A program made the translations under genes and the position numbers. The notes beneath the pieces are model-generated. The model was not told the DNA's origin. It worked only from the letters and a program-made list of their open reading frames with translations, and did no database searches. From Syngnathus acus (taxonomy: Eukaryota > Chordata > Actinopteri > Syngnathiformes > Syngnathidae): a stretch of DNA of 64,000 nt. Shown here piece by piece: positions 1 through 13,500 of the stretch (its first letter is position 1; each line of letters opens with the position of its first letter). The DNA lies in assembly GCF_901709675.1 (NCBI RefSeq), contig NC_051106.1:3110001-3174000 (forward strand), read 5' to 3'.

Positions 1-330
1 ATTAAAAAAAGGTGATGTAACGAAGTGGTAAACATGCCCTTTCCCAACTTCTACTGCACGTGTTGCAGCCATGAAATTCTAAGTTAATTATTATTGGAAA
101 AATAAAATAAAGTTTATGAGTTTGAGCATTAAATATATTGTCTTTGTAGTGTATTCAATTGAATATAGGTTGAAAATGATGTTCAAATCATTGTATTTTG
201 GTTTTATTTACATTTTACAAAATTTCCCAACTTCAACCGAATCCGGTTTGTGTGTGTATATATACACACAGTCAAACCTCGGTTTTCGACCACAATCCGT
301 TCCAGAAGGCGGTTCGAGAAGTGATTTGTT
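1..330 (+). repeat. 3' part of a dispersed repeat, cut by window edge
   Basis: No gene is seen here. Positions about 130-250 match, in reverse complement, the stretch 32735-32830 near the other microsatellite block, including the AACTTCAACCGAATCCGG segment next to a TG/TA run. The neighbouring GTCAAACCTCGGTTTTCGA stretch (273-291) looks like the terminus of a small DNA transposon. Family not identified. Confidence 0.6.
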
Positions 331-359
331 CGAATTCTGAATCTATGTAGTGGCTTGAA

Positions 360-1432
360 AGCGCATGCGTGGCATATTTGTTATGGTATATATTGGACGT
401 TTCGTTCCCTTCTCTTCCCAGCGACGTGCGCCTGTGACAGTGTAGCGGTGGCAGCGCGTGCACGATCCCGCAGTTCGCGTCACCATGGAAGCGCTCAGTT
501 TGCGACCTGGATACGCCATTTTGCCTCCCAGTGCTTTTGTGTGTGCGGTCGTGCGCTTGTATGGTGTGTGTGAGTGCTTGTGCGTGCAAAGTGTGTGTGT
601 GCGTGGGCGCCTGTCGGTGAAAATACCTCTGTAGCTTCCGAACGTTCAACACAACACACGCCATCTAAACACGACCAAAATGTTCACGCTTGGAGAATCA
701 GCACTCCGCTTTTCAACCGGACATGGGAACGCGGCCGACATAACGTTGTAATAGTCTCGACGAACGCTGTCGAAGTAAGAAACGCGAGACACTACAAGGT
801 TTGTTTTCTTCTTGCTTTACCTTAACTTTGCTAGCTCAAGTCATCCAGCATTATATAACCGAGTAGTGAGCTAGCTTAGCACAATGTACACAATGTTATT
901 AACATCAGAAAACTCAATATATCGAGTTTGTGTCTTCTTTAGGGTGCCGTAGGGGGGTCGCTTGATAGAAATCCACTGAAGCCACTGTTAACGTTCCGAT
1001 GCGTGGGGTTGCCGCAGTCGACATTTCTGTTACTTAATATGTTGAAGGGAATTGTGTAGATCGGGATATATTATTCAGAGCCATGCTCCAGAATGGTAAA
1101 CAGCCACAAGTGGTTGGATGTTCAAGATAAGTGTGTTGTGTCCTATAATGCTATCGTGAATCAGTGCAGCAAGATGATTGCATCAACGAGTCTGTCTCCA
1201 TGATGTTTTTTATGTGGATTCATTTTTCATTGTGCATTTGTTTTATTGTGTTGTGTGCCTCATTGTTGTGGTTTGGGGTTCGGATCCGGGCTCCGATCTT
1301 AGTGTGGTGATAGATGCAACTCCAATGGGGATAACCGGAATAGAAAAAAAAGACAGATTAAATATTTCTTGACACTCTGCCCATGATTTTCCAAATACTG
1401 TGTTATTGGTGATTTATATGTTCTTTTCGCAG
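360..1432 (+). promoter_or_regulatory. Probable promoter and non-coding 5' exon of togaram1
   Basis: This stretch is CpG-richer than its surroundings (360-800) and contains no ORF resembling a TOG domain. A plausible non-coding exon ends at AAG|GTTTGT near 799-800. A pyrimidine-rich acceptor ends at 1432 (TTCTTTTCGCAG), directly before the first recognisable togaram1 exon. Placement of the transcription start is inference from position only. Confidence 0.35.
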
Positions 1433-1454
1433 TTCCCACCGCCAACCACTCAGA

Positions 1455-1526
1455 ATGAATGCCAAAGGGAAGGAAGAGGAATATAATCATCCTCGCAAGA
1501 TTGCCCTTGGTTCTTCTCATGTTTGA
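1455..1526 (+). other. Upstream reading frame before togaram1 start, possible remnant of the original N-terminal exon
   Basis: The exon opening at 1433 reads an open frame (SHRQPLRMNAKGKEEEYNH...) that stops at TGA 1524-1526, just where the TOG2 frame becomes usable. One extra T in the TTT run at 1522-1524 would join the two frames. A second upstream ATG (1459) opens a third frame running to 1683 across the start. This is either a frameshift (real or assembly error) or a 5' UTR with upstream ORFs. Confidence 0.45.
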
Positions 1527-1549
1527 CCACATCCGTCAGATCACCAATA

Positions 1550-4500
1550 ATGATACGGGGAATAATCTCCAAGGAGTTATACCAGCAACTTCTGGACCCC
1601 AAGAATTACCAGAATCGCACAAATGGGGTGGAAGAACTCAAGCGAGTCCTCTCGGACGTGGACTTGAAATCGGTTCCTTCTGACAGTATTGAGGAGTTCA
1701 TCAATTTTCTTCCCAGACTTCTGGATGACAGTAATTTTAAAGTATTGTATGGCACCTTACAAGTTTTGAACATATTTATTGAGAGGTTAGACACTAGTAT
1801 TCACAAATATATCAAACAGATAGCTTTGGTGGCCGTCAAGGCTTTAGGCGACACTCGTACCATCGCCAGGAATGAATACATAAACATGTTTCGTCTGATG
1901 ATGAAACATGTGGCCCCGCAACAAGTTTTAGATCTTGTAATTTGTAATTTAAAACACAAGAATTCTCGAGTCCGGGAGGACGTTCTTAACATCATTATTG
2001 CAGCTATGCTCACTCATCCGAGGAAAGAGTTCAACATCCCCAAGCTTTGTTTTGAAGTTGCACCATCTCTGGCAGACAGCAAAAGGAACGTCCGCCACGC
2101 CGCGCTTGAGCTGTTTGCTGTTTTTGACTCCTGCCTCGAGACAGGGAAAAAGCAGCCTCTCACCAAAGCTGTGGACAACGTTGAGCTCAAACAAAACGCT
2201 GAGGGTCTTATGGCAGCTGTACAGGCCAGACGTGCAAGACACGTTCTCCCCAAACTTTCACCTGAGGGAGTGGTCGAGTATGGTTTGTTAGTGCCTAAAT
2301 CAGGGCTGCACTGCGCCACGCAGGCCAGTTGCTCAGGAGATGATCTTGACTGGGTGATGACTGGAGGACGGATTAGCAGTGCAAGGAGTCATCGAACTGA
2401 ACCAGACTATGAGCGACCGTATGGCTATGGCAGCTTAGGATCCCTCACTGATGAGCTTCCCTCCCAAAGGAGAATTGTCAGCGCAGGTAAAGGGAAGAAT
2501 AAACTACCTTGGGAGATGTTGGACTACTCATTGGCTGAAAATAACCATCAGTGCCACTCCCCAAATGGAAAGTGCTCCGAGCAGGTGAGGTCAAACTACT
2601 CGCTACTCTTGCTGTCATTCTCTGAGTCTCTTATCAACATATTGGAGCAGTTTAAAATCAGATTCAAGGAGTATTTGAGTATCAGTACAAAACTGGAATA
2701 ATCACTCACACCTAAACAATTTTAAATTATTTGTGTGTCATTTATATTTATTAAATAAATATCTATTAGGGTATTCATTAGAATAGTGTTGATAAAATAA
2801 AAAATACATTTGGAATTTTTTTAGATATTAGAACAGTTGAAAAAACTTGAAAAAAATGACACTCGATCAAAAGATGTATCTTTTTAAGCTATTTATATGT
2901 ACACTCTTCAGTTGTCATATTCATGTGATTGGATGGTCAAAGGGCGCCTCCAAAAGGTAAAACCGGTGAGAAAGAGAAAAAAGGAATCACTTGTTCTGGA
3001 AGTGAATTTCTATAGGTTGTCAGGTCTGTATTTGCTGGTGACTCATTTTCTTATTTTAGTCCCAACAACACTTTTACACACCATGTACTGTACGTATATA
3101 CCAAGCCAACGGAACTAACAGCAGTGCTATCAAACACATTCTATTAATGATGTTCACAGATCAGGACGGGGGTGTTAATTGACTAAATTCTGTTCCGGGC
3201 ACTGTTGGCCAGTATCGTAGTGCTCGTGTTCGTTTCAAAAACCGTGTGTTTACCGCAGCGTCTGTTTCCCAGCAACCCCATGATTGCAGAGCACCACTTA
3301 TAGGTGTGCGTGCATGTGTGATTGCGTGTTTGGCAAATAGCATATCACAAGGTTAGACTTGCTTATTTACAGCTCGTATATGTGCTGGAGTGCAATCAAG
3401 AAAGCAGGCTGGCAGAGCAGTAACTTTTCAGTAAGAGTGAGCTGAAAAGATGCAAAAAAGCTCTCATTACTCCAAATGCACATTTAATCCAAAAGAGGCT
3501 GTTGTCAACTTCTCTGGGTGTGGCCAAATGGGGGAAATGTATGACAAATTCCACTCAATAACCACTCACCTCTTGCAATCAATGCAAAACCATCTCTGTC
3601 TTTTCACAGGTGACCATTGAAGAAGTTATTCCGCTGTCCAGAAAGTTGAGTCCAGAGACCTACATATCCACTTTTAGTAAGTGCCAATCCATCTATGTCG
3701 ATCTAATCGAAGTACAGTTGAATGCTTGTCACATATTAGAGCCGCTTGGAATTGGATTAGCGTCTTGAGTTAAACGAGTCAAATGCTGAAAGGGAACCTG
3801 GGAGATACCCACCATACGTGACATTTTGCCACAAATAATAATTAAATGGACATTTACAATTTGGCTTTTCCAGCCCTGTGTTGACGGGCTGGTTACTTGC
3901 CCTGTTAGTTGCCATTGGACTATTCTGCAATGCTGTGAATAATAATAATCATTTGTTCAAAGGTTCTGCAGAACCACAGACACCCCAAACATCCAAGAGG
4001 ATCTTTCCAGCTCGGCTCAGAAGAAGCGGAAGCCTCAACTTGGACCCTGACGTCTTCAAAACCACGAACTTCACTGAGTCTGATAGCGGTACGGCAATAT
4101 GTATTTGTTATTTAATTACATGTGGAACTTATCTTTACGACAGTATTATACTTTTAGTTTGAATGTCCTAATGTGTAAAAAAAATCTGTTATCCAGCGTT
4201 ATCCAAAGGACACATGCTCTCAAGGAACGGCAGTGTTGAGCGCACACTTTCTCTCCCGTCCAACCACACCATACCGGGCTCCTTTCTGCTGCCTTCCTAC
4301 CCTCTGGCTGCACTCCCAGGAAGCGTGCTCACTCCAACATTATCCCATCGCCATGTCGACACGTCCCTCTCTATGTCGAATACCTGGCCCAACAAGCGGG
4401 AGAACAGCCCTCACCAGAGAGAGCCCAGTTTTGGAGGGGACGCTGCAGTCAAAGGCAAGAGTTAGCTTGTCAGCTGAATGTAAAATTAGCTGGTCTTGAT

Positions 4501-7500
4501 TTTGCAATGATAAATTTTCTGCCCGCACCAGGGGACTTCCCTAGCAGATGCTCTCCGAGGCCAATCCGTGCCTCCCTAAAGAGTTCCTCATCAACATCGT
4601 CGTCAACATCGTCATTCCGCCGAGTCCTGAGCAGCAGCAGGACGTCCCTCTCCATCTCACCAGTCATTCCTTCCGGAGAGCAATTTTATAACAATGACCC
4701 GAGGCCCGGTGCACGCAGCAGCCCCCAGAATCAGGGACTAGAGAGGGACCTTCAATTAGAGCCCATGGGCTCGAACACAACACATGATACTGAAGAGGAG
4801 GAGCCTCTGGATGTGCAGGAGGTAAACAGCGTTGCATTGTGTTGTCGGTATTCTGATGATTCTGTACACCCTTAGTCTTGAGCCAATCGGGTCTGTAACG
4901 TCTGATGTTCTCACAGATGTTGAACTCGCTGCGTTCGTTGCGCAACAGCGCTGCTAAGAAGAGGGCCAAAGTGAGCCTAAGCAGTTCAGACACGGACCAG
5001 GACAGCCAAGATTCTGCCATAAGGTCACCACTCAGTCAAGAGGTGCACACCTCTTCCATGCTTACCAGCTCAACCAGCGAAAGTGGGCTTTCCAGTTTGA
5101 GCCCCACCACCTCCAGTGTCTTTGGCATCAAAAGGTAATTAAGCATCCATCTCTTCTGGTTGCATCACTTTTGCACTTCATTTGAACACACGATTTGCAA
5201 GACCAGGTCAATCAGGGGTCTTGTGGGAGGAAGGAGTTATATTTAAAATGACAATTTGAAGATCCTCTTCCACTATTCTGCCATCTTGTGAAATATTATA
5301 GCAGATTAGCTGATGTTCCATTAACAAAAGGGGGTTGTACAAAGTATAAATATCAGTGATGCTAATAATTGTGGCACATATAATAAAGAATTATTTCTTT
5401 ATGGGGTATTTTTTTCCCACTGGTATATTTATTATTTCTGAGTGATCTATTTTAGTTGTTCACTGTTATTTTCTGTTTTTCGACATTTGTTCTACTGTTG
5501 AGTAAAAAAGGTTTTAATTTTCTGTGTTCATTATCTTATTTTGTTTGAAAAGAAATAACCTCATACGGTACATTCCTACTGTATGTTGATTCTTTAGTTA
5601 TCTTGGTTTTACATACAGATTTTTTTAAAACTGTTTTTTGTAAATAGTGTAAAGTTGAGATAATGATAGTGTTTTTGTTTTCTGTTTTCTTTTACGGCTT
5701 CTTTTTCATTTTACTTTTGATTCCACCTCCAGGATAATGGCCAGCTGGCTATCAAGCATTAATAATTACAATTAATTTTAAAAGGTCTCTAAATATTCCC
5801 CAAGATTTGCAATTGGTTGGTTACGACGAGTCTAGGGTGTATCCTGCCTTTAATAAAACAACTATTTTCCTGAAATTTGTTTTTAGACATGTCAAAAGGA
5901 TCTTGAACTTACCCAAGCAAAAAAATAAAAAATAAAACATGCATGAAGGCTATTCTTAATGCCTTGGCTATCCTTTCCATTTCACTTTTCTCTATTACAT
6001 CAGATGGCCGTTATCTGGAAAATGAAGAAAATGCACAGCATAAAGATGGTTCGATTAAAATGACAGGAGTTTCAGATTACCTCAGTTGCTCAACAAAAAC
6101 GTTTTTTGCTAGATACAGTCACATTTGACCAATGAATACCACAGGCATAAATACGGATGATAGTAAGATATAGTAATTCCTCGTTTTTCGCGGATAATTG
6201 GTTCTAGAAACCACCCACGATAAGTGAAATCCGCGAAGTACAGTCTCCAACAAGAAGTACTGGGCAGGCTAACGAGTTAGCGGAAATATGCTAATTCGCG
6301 ATCGTGCTAACACGCGAAAACGGACTTCTAAAGGAATGTAAACGAGCATCTGGAATAATAATACATTGTCCTAAAGGTTAGACACGTTTCTTCAATTTAG
6401 AAGTTTTATTTTGACTTTTAAATGTTTTTTTTTAATTTGGAGGGGAAAAAAATCCTCGATGTAGTGAAGCCGCGATAAACGAAACGCGAAGTAGCGAGGC
6501 ATCACTGTATACATATTGATTGCAAATATATACTATGCACATTTATTGCAGTGTTCACTGGAGTTGCTTTTTTTTTTTTTTATGCCAAACAATCAAAGCA
6601 CGACTTTGTTACCACGTTCGTCGTGTTATTATTAGCCTGCAAGTAACATTTACGCCGTCTGTCGAGCTGTCTATACCAAAAGTAATCCGACAAAGCGTGT
6701 GTGTCGTCACCCGTCGACTCTTCACATACTTGCTGTAGACATAACGACAACTACAAATAACCTCATTAGCGCCGATGACGGGATGTTGACAAGTCCGTCG
6801 CCTCGTTTGTCAAACGTCATCCACGCCACAGTGTTTGTCACCTTTCGTGGGAGCGCTTTTTTAAAGACTTCCCCTTGAAGCCCGTCACAAATATTAAGGT
6901 GACGCTCGGAAACCAGCGCACGTCAACCCTTTTACAATTGCCGCGGCTGTTGAATGGACGCCGTACGGTGTTGTTTATAAAGAAAATCTAATTCATGGTT
7001 CACTGTGCAAGATTCTGGTGGATTTGAGGTGACGCTAAAAAACAAAGGTACTGTAGATGATCGCGCTTGAATTTAAAGATAATTTAAGCACCGACATTTT
7101 GGCAAAACGGACCATTCGTTTTAAAAGTTTATTTTTCCAGAAAAGAGACAATAAAGCAAAATGCAATATGATTTTTGCTGCTCAACAACCAACAGGACAT
7201 TTTTAAATTTAATATTTTGGACTCAAAAACATTTTCATTGTAGCGGACTAATTTTTACATTTGAGTAGATACGTTTTATTTAAATACTATTTTTATTTTA
7301 GTACCATGATTACAGTGATTACAAATCAATGCAAGCTTCAATTAAAAAAAAAATAGTGTGCCCCAAAAATTATGCAAACCAATATTTGTTTTTAAGACCC
7401 CCACCCCTTCAATAAAATCAAAAACAAAAAAAACAAGCTTAAAGAACACCTACAATTAATTTATTGCACATGATTTTTGTATATCAGCAAGGTGGCAATT

Positions 7501-10500
7501 GTGAATTTGTGAGGATGCAAGTTAAACTAACGTTTCGCACCCGTCAACAGTTCCGGAAGTATGGCCTCCCCGGGAGTGAATCCTCGCAGAGTGCCTTCCG
7601 CAAACCTGAGGTCTTCTGTGTCCATGGACTTTAGCAACCCTCCAGGTAGGAGTCAATTTTAATGCTTTAGTCCAGGGGTGTCAAACTAATATTTGACGCG
7701 GGCCGCATCATAGTCATAGTTTCCTTCGAAGGGTCAAAACGGTTAAAATATTTTTAAAAATGAATGGAAATAAAAATTACTAGCAATAACTATTTTTTAA
7801 AAAGTGAACTAAATTTTTAATTTAGTATTGACACATGAAGTCGATGCACAATTTGTCTTCGCGGGGCACATAAAATGATGTGGCAAGCCATATCTGGCCC
7901 CGGGCCTTGAGTTTGACACCTATACTTTATGCTTTGTATTCAAATTTGTCTGCCTTTTTAAAATTTTGTATCTGAAAGGACTATCTCAGAGGAATGACTT
8001 GTCATCTGAGACGGGGGTTGTTGGGCAGAGAGTCACTTACTCCAATGGAGGGCTCAGAGCCAGTGAAGAAGCATTAGTACCCTCTCCCCCATTGGTCAAA
8101 CCATTGTTAGGTGATGTCAAATCTACAAAAGGTAAGCCGCTAAAGAAATAAATGACAGTTTTCAGGGCTATACTGAGCTTTTTGTTTTTGCTTTTTTAGG
8201 ACCCCGAAGCAATGAAAGGAGGAATTTGCCAGCCACAGACATGCCCGAGGGAGTCATTGGTAGAGGTGAGTGTGCCCAATTATTAGTTATGCCTTTTTTT
8301 TTCTCAACAGAATAATTTTGTTTCTTGCTGGTCACATAATTTATCTGCAAATGTCCGGCTAATGTGACTTAGGCATGTTTGGTACTGTAGTGTCCTCCCC
8401 TCGTTCGGATTTGGCCTTGTCACTGGAGCAGGGTGATTCAGTGGCCAAACCCACCGCTGATCCCTTAGGAGCCTTCCCTGTTATCTCCGGTGATCACCGG
8501 GGCCGTGACGACTTCTATCCAGATGAGGTAACATTTGGCTCTATCTTTCAGATGACGACGAGACATCTGCATTTGTCACAACAGTGCCTAATGTGTATTT
8601 CCATAGAGGTTCATCCGGGATAAGATCCAGCCACAGCATCTGGATCAGCTTGAGGGGCAGTCCAGTCAAAGGGACAAGATTCGGCACCGGGTCAGACAGA
8701 TGCTCTCTGACTCACCCAATGAAAAAAATATAAATAATAAAGGTGTGGTATCTCTGGACAACATGATTGTATCAATTAAAAATGAGCATTATTTTTATGA
8801 AGGCTGACATTTTTATGTATTCTTGTCATATCAATGATGATCTCTGTTTTAGATCCGCATATGAATGGTAGTGCAATCACTTCTTGTGTGGAAGACCTCC
8901 CCTTGGACGGGTCACCTTTAAGCCTCACCAGTTCGGTCAGTCCACTTGGACCCCAGAGCCCTGTCAAGTGCCTGACTCCACCCCATCAACCAAGTCCCCC
9001 CACAGTGCCTCCCAAACCCAACAAACTTTCCCGTATGAGGAGGGCTCATAGCCTCAGCAGAACGCGGCCCTCATTGTCCCACAGCTCAGGTGAGTCGGGT
9101 ATTAACATGCAAAAAAAAAAAACCATCCACAGCGTTCGGAACGCCTGCACTACGTTGGGCTTTCTTACACTGTTTGGTCTCAGCTATATTTTCATGTTCA
9201 CAAACAATGAATCTACTTTAACAGCAGAAGTGTTGGACAGCATTGAATGAAGAAGAACCCTTTCACTGTTTCTCAGGCAACTGAGGAGTAAAGGCCATCT
9301 GCAGCAGAATTTTCATGTGATTCAACAAATTGTACTGAATCCCATTAGATGTGGAGCTTTAGCTATTGTGGCCAACGAGTTTGTCTTTGTTGCACCTTAT
9401 ATATTGGTTTGTAATTATGCATTTAGAAAAGCAGCGCTTTAACTGGACTTGGCACATTTGCTAGACCATTAAAGCAATTGGAGCGTGAGGAAATTGTATT
9501 TTTCTTCTGTCAATTATGCAACAGTGGCTTGTTTTGATAACTCATAAAATGCAAGTCTTCTTGTCTTTGTGGGCCTTTTCAGATGAGCTGTCCCCCGTTA
9601 CTATGGACCACAAGAAATATGTCTCTCCGTCACCAAAACTGCGTCCCTTTTCCAAACCCGACCTGGCGTTGATGCAGAGCTTCGACCTGCTGAGTTCAAC
9701 AAAGTGGTGAGCAACAGCTTCAGAAAAAAATCCATCCCATAACTCAATTTGATGGAGTAAAGAATCCTATTTATTGTCTCAAATCCCACCTGTAAATTTA
9801 CTGGACATCACATTGAATAACAATGGTTCTTTTAAAAATTGCTAACAATGTTAGCATGCTTTCTGCTACTGTCCTGCTTTTCAGGGAAAAGAAGCTTGAA
9901 GGTCTTACAGTTCTACGCACTCTGGCCCGGTACCACGCTGACACACTTCAGGGCAGGCTTCGGGATGTCTGCCTGTTTCTCATTGAAGAGGTTGTACCTC
10001 ACGTAATGACAATGTGATCGATCATAGGTCTATGCATCTCTGATCTGTTTGTACAGTATTTAGGAAATTGTAATCATCCCTTTGAGGCTCATAACTAACC
10101 AACTATATATGGGCTATTTTAACTAACATTTTAACAGATTTAAAATCCAAAATGTGCCACATTTAGGGGCTGTTCCATGAGTATCGAAATCTTTTTCAGG
10201 TGAATAACCTGAGGTCAGTCGTGTCCAGGACTGCCGTGTATACACTGGGTGACTTTTACATGCACCTACAGAAGGCAATGGACCAGGACCTGGATGAGAC
10301 TGTTAAAGCCTTGCTGCCCAAGGTGGGGGTGAGCAAAGCTTTTATGAGGGATGCGGTTGATGGTGCATTAGACAACATGGTACGGCATTGCACTCCAACA
10401 CGAGGCATTCATGCGCTACTCTCTGGAGGACTTAGGTCAGTATCCTTTTAGCACACAGCAATATGCTGTTACTCAGAACCTGGAATTGGGATCATAAATT

Positions 10501-13500
10501 TGCTTTTGCTTTTTGCTAGTCATCTCAATCCACTGGTAAGGAAGTGCACTGCCCAACACTTGGCAGATTTGGTGGAACAGGTCGGAGCCACTCGCCTCCT
10601 TTCTGGAAGTAAGGATCTAACCGAAAGAATCTTACCTGCAGTCACCAAGCTGTCACAGGATTCCTCACAGGAAGCAAGGTATGCCTTCTGACTTTTGGGA
10701 CTGCTTAGGCTCGCAAAGACTTGTAGTTTGTGAACTTATTGAACTGAGATGATGTAGTAGTCACTGGACCAGAGAGAGCAAAAGAGGAGCAGAATAGAAG
10801 GAAAATTATAGATGACTTTCCCTGTCTTTCTTGCCTAAAAATCCATGTACTTGTCTGAAGGTCTGGAATTGACTAAGAATTAAACTTTAGGTACCATGGC
10901 CGCCGAATGCTGCTGTCCCTGTCGTGCCACCCAGACTTTGAGAAGATCCTGGAAAGAACGATCCCCTCCAAAGACCTCCAACCTATCATGGACACCATCT
11001 TCACTCTCAAGACCAAGGTACAACCACCACACCTTTAAAACAGCAGTGCTGTGTTTAATTTGAATCTTAACTATATTTATTGGGGGGTGTTAGGGGCTCG
11101 GCAAGATCCCTCAGGACAGCCAGTCAGCCAGGGGCCGACGCTCCCTCCGAGGCAGCGGTACGGTCCGAGCCTTGTCTCTCACCAGAGAGCCACTTTACCA
11201 CAACGTCAGGTATGCGTGTGTTGCTACAACCAAGTACCGTATTTGCCGCACCATAAGGCGCACTTAAAAATCTTATCAAAAAACAAAGGTGCGCATTTTA
11301 ATAAGGTGCACCTTGACTGAATTCCAAAACCTCTAAAGTTGTTTTGTGTAGCTTCCGCCACACAGAGACATAATATACTGGCGTAATATGTAGACTCGAT
11401 AAACCAATCAAAGAAAATTACGTTTTACGTAGATCGGAGCAGAAAATCAGGATTGTACATAACACGTAGAGTACGTACCTCCGCCACCATTGATAAATTC
11501 ATACTATCGTTTGTGGAAAGCATTAGGACCCTCTAAAATGGCATCGACAAAGAGACATGCTTACGAGGCCCAACTCGAGCTTTCTGGAAAGCCGGCATCA
11601 TTGCCGAAAAATAACGTGACAACAACGAGACAATGACAAGAGGGAACTTGTCATGTTTAATGGCCAACTGTTCAATTTGGATACAGAAGATGAGTACTTG
11701 GATTTGCATATTAATATCAATTAACAATGCGAGTACAATACAGTAGATGATTAAATAGTAGAATAAAGTACAACTGAACTCACTGTCTTGTTCCTGTGAC
11801 GTTTTTCTTTTTTTACCGTAATGCAGTGCGGCCTATGTGTGGCTTAAGTACAGAAACCCCCCCGGAATTGAGTCTGCGCCTTTTAACCCGAAGCGCCTTA
11901 TGGTGCAAAAAATACGGTACAAAAAAAGATAAATTGCACATAAATACACTGACAGGTCAAAAGTGGTAATGACGACCACAAACATAGGACTGACCAAAAC
12001 GATGTACATCAATGAAGATAAAGAAGTTTTGTACATATTTATATACCATGCAAGGCTCGTCTGACAGTAATGAATCACATGATGGATTGTGTGTCCTTTA
12101 CAGATTGTCCAACAGTAATTACGGCAACAGATCTCAGACGCGGAGTATAACGGACAAGAATGAATACCTCAAGTACATAACAGCCCTGCTGGGCTCCAAG
12201 GACTTCCGAGAGAGAATCAAGGGAATGGACCAGCTCGTGGCTGACTGCCAGCACAACCGCAACGTTGTCATCCATAATCTATTCCCGGTAAGGAGAAAGC
12301 TATTTAACCGTCTAATTGTCCACCAAGAGAGACTTTTGACCCCAGCTCTTTGTTTTTAGGTTTTTGATGCGCTCAAAGACAGGCTGCAGGAAGCCAACAG
12401 CAAGGTCAACCAGTACGCTCTTGAGTCGCTGCAGAAAATCATTCCCTTGATGAAAGATAACTTGTCTCAAGTGGTGAACATTCTCGTCCCGGCCATTGTG
12501 GACAATCACCTTAACTCTAAAAATAACGCCATCTACTCTGCTGCTATTGGAACCATTGATGCACTTATCTTGAACCTTGGTATGAATCTACAAGTCTTTC
12601 ATTGTTTGATTTGGCTCACCGTCTTCATTCAACTTCATTTAATCTTATTGGCAGATAACAGTCTCCTTCTTCAGCCTTTCTGCACTAAGGCTCAGTTTGC
12701 AAGTGGCAAAGCCAAGGTGGATCTTGTTGAGAAGGTTGAAGGTAAATCTGAAACATCTGTGCTAGTTTTGTTGTTTTACTTTTCTGTATTCATTCTAACA
12801 TAGAAAATGGAAGGATATACATTACAGTAGAGCTGTTGTGGGTAAATAATTCTGCCACATGAGAAACTGGAACGATTTTCCGGTGTCACCAGTTACACGA
12901 AACCTCATCTGGGTTCAATAATACTTGATACGGGCTGTTGACATGATGTTTTCTTTTTTCCATCATGTCAGATTTTTAATCCAAATCAAATCATTCTCCA
13001 TTTTATCTTTTTTTATTTCAACTTCAGACGCAACAAATTACTTTATAATCACAAAATAATGATCCATAGTCTTCTTGATTCACAGTCTTCAGCGGGCCAC
13101 TTATGATTGATTTTATGACACAATGCTTCGGGCCAGTTTAAATTTAGATTTGGCCCGCGAGCCGGAATTTGGTCCATATATAAGGCGCAGTTTTTAGGTG
13201 CGCCTTATAGTCCGGAAAATACGGTAATTTTAAACCTGAACTTGCTCAAATGTTGCTCTTTTTTGACCATCCGGTCTTTGTATTTCCAGATCTTGTGAGC
13301 GAGCTGTACCCTCGCAAGCCCCAAATGGTGGAGCAGAAAGTGTTGCCCTTACTGTGGCACCTTCTTAGCACATCAGGCCACAGCGGCACCGTTCACGGAC
13401 GCGGCGGCAGCGTGCGCGCCGCCACCGCTAACCTGTGCCAAGCTCTTCACACCCTAATGGGGCCCAGCCTGAACGAATGCGCCGCATCCCAGTCGGCCAA

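Noticed and set aside
2585-2701. Read-through tail of the first togaram1 exon
   Set aside because: A clear GTGAGG donor at 2585 and an in-phase next exon at 3610 show that it is intronic.
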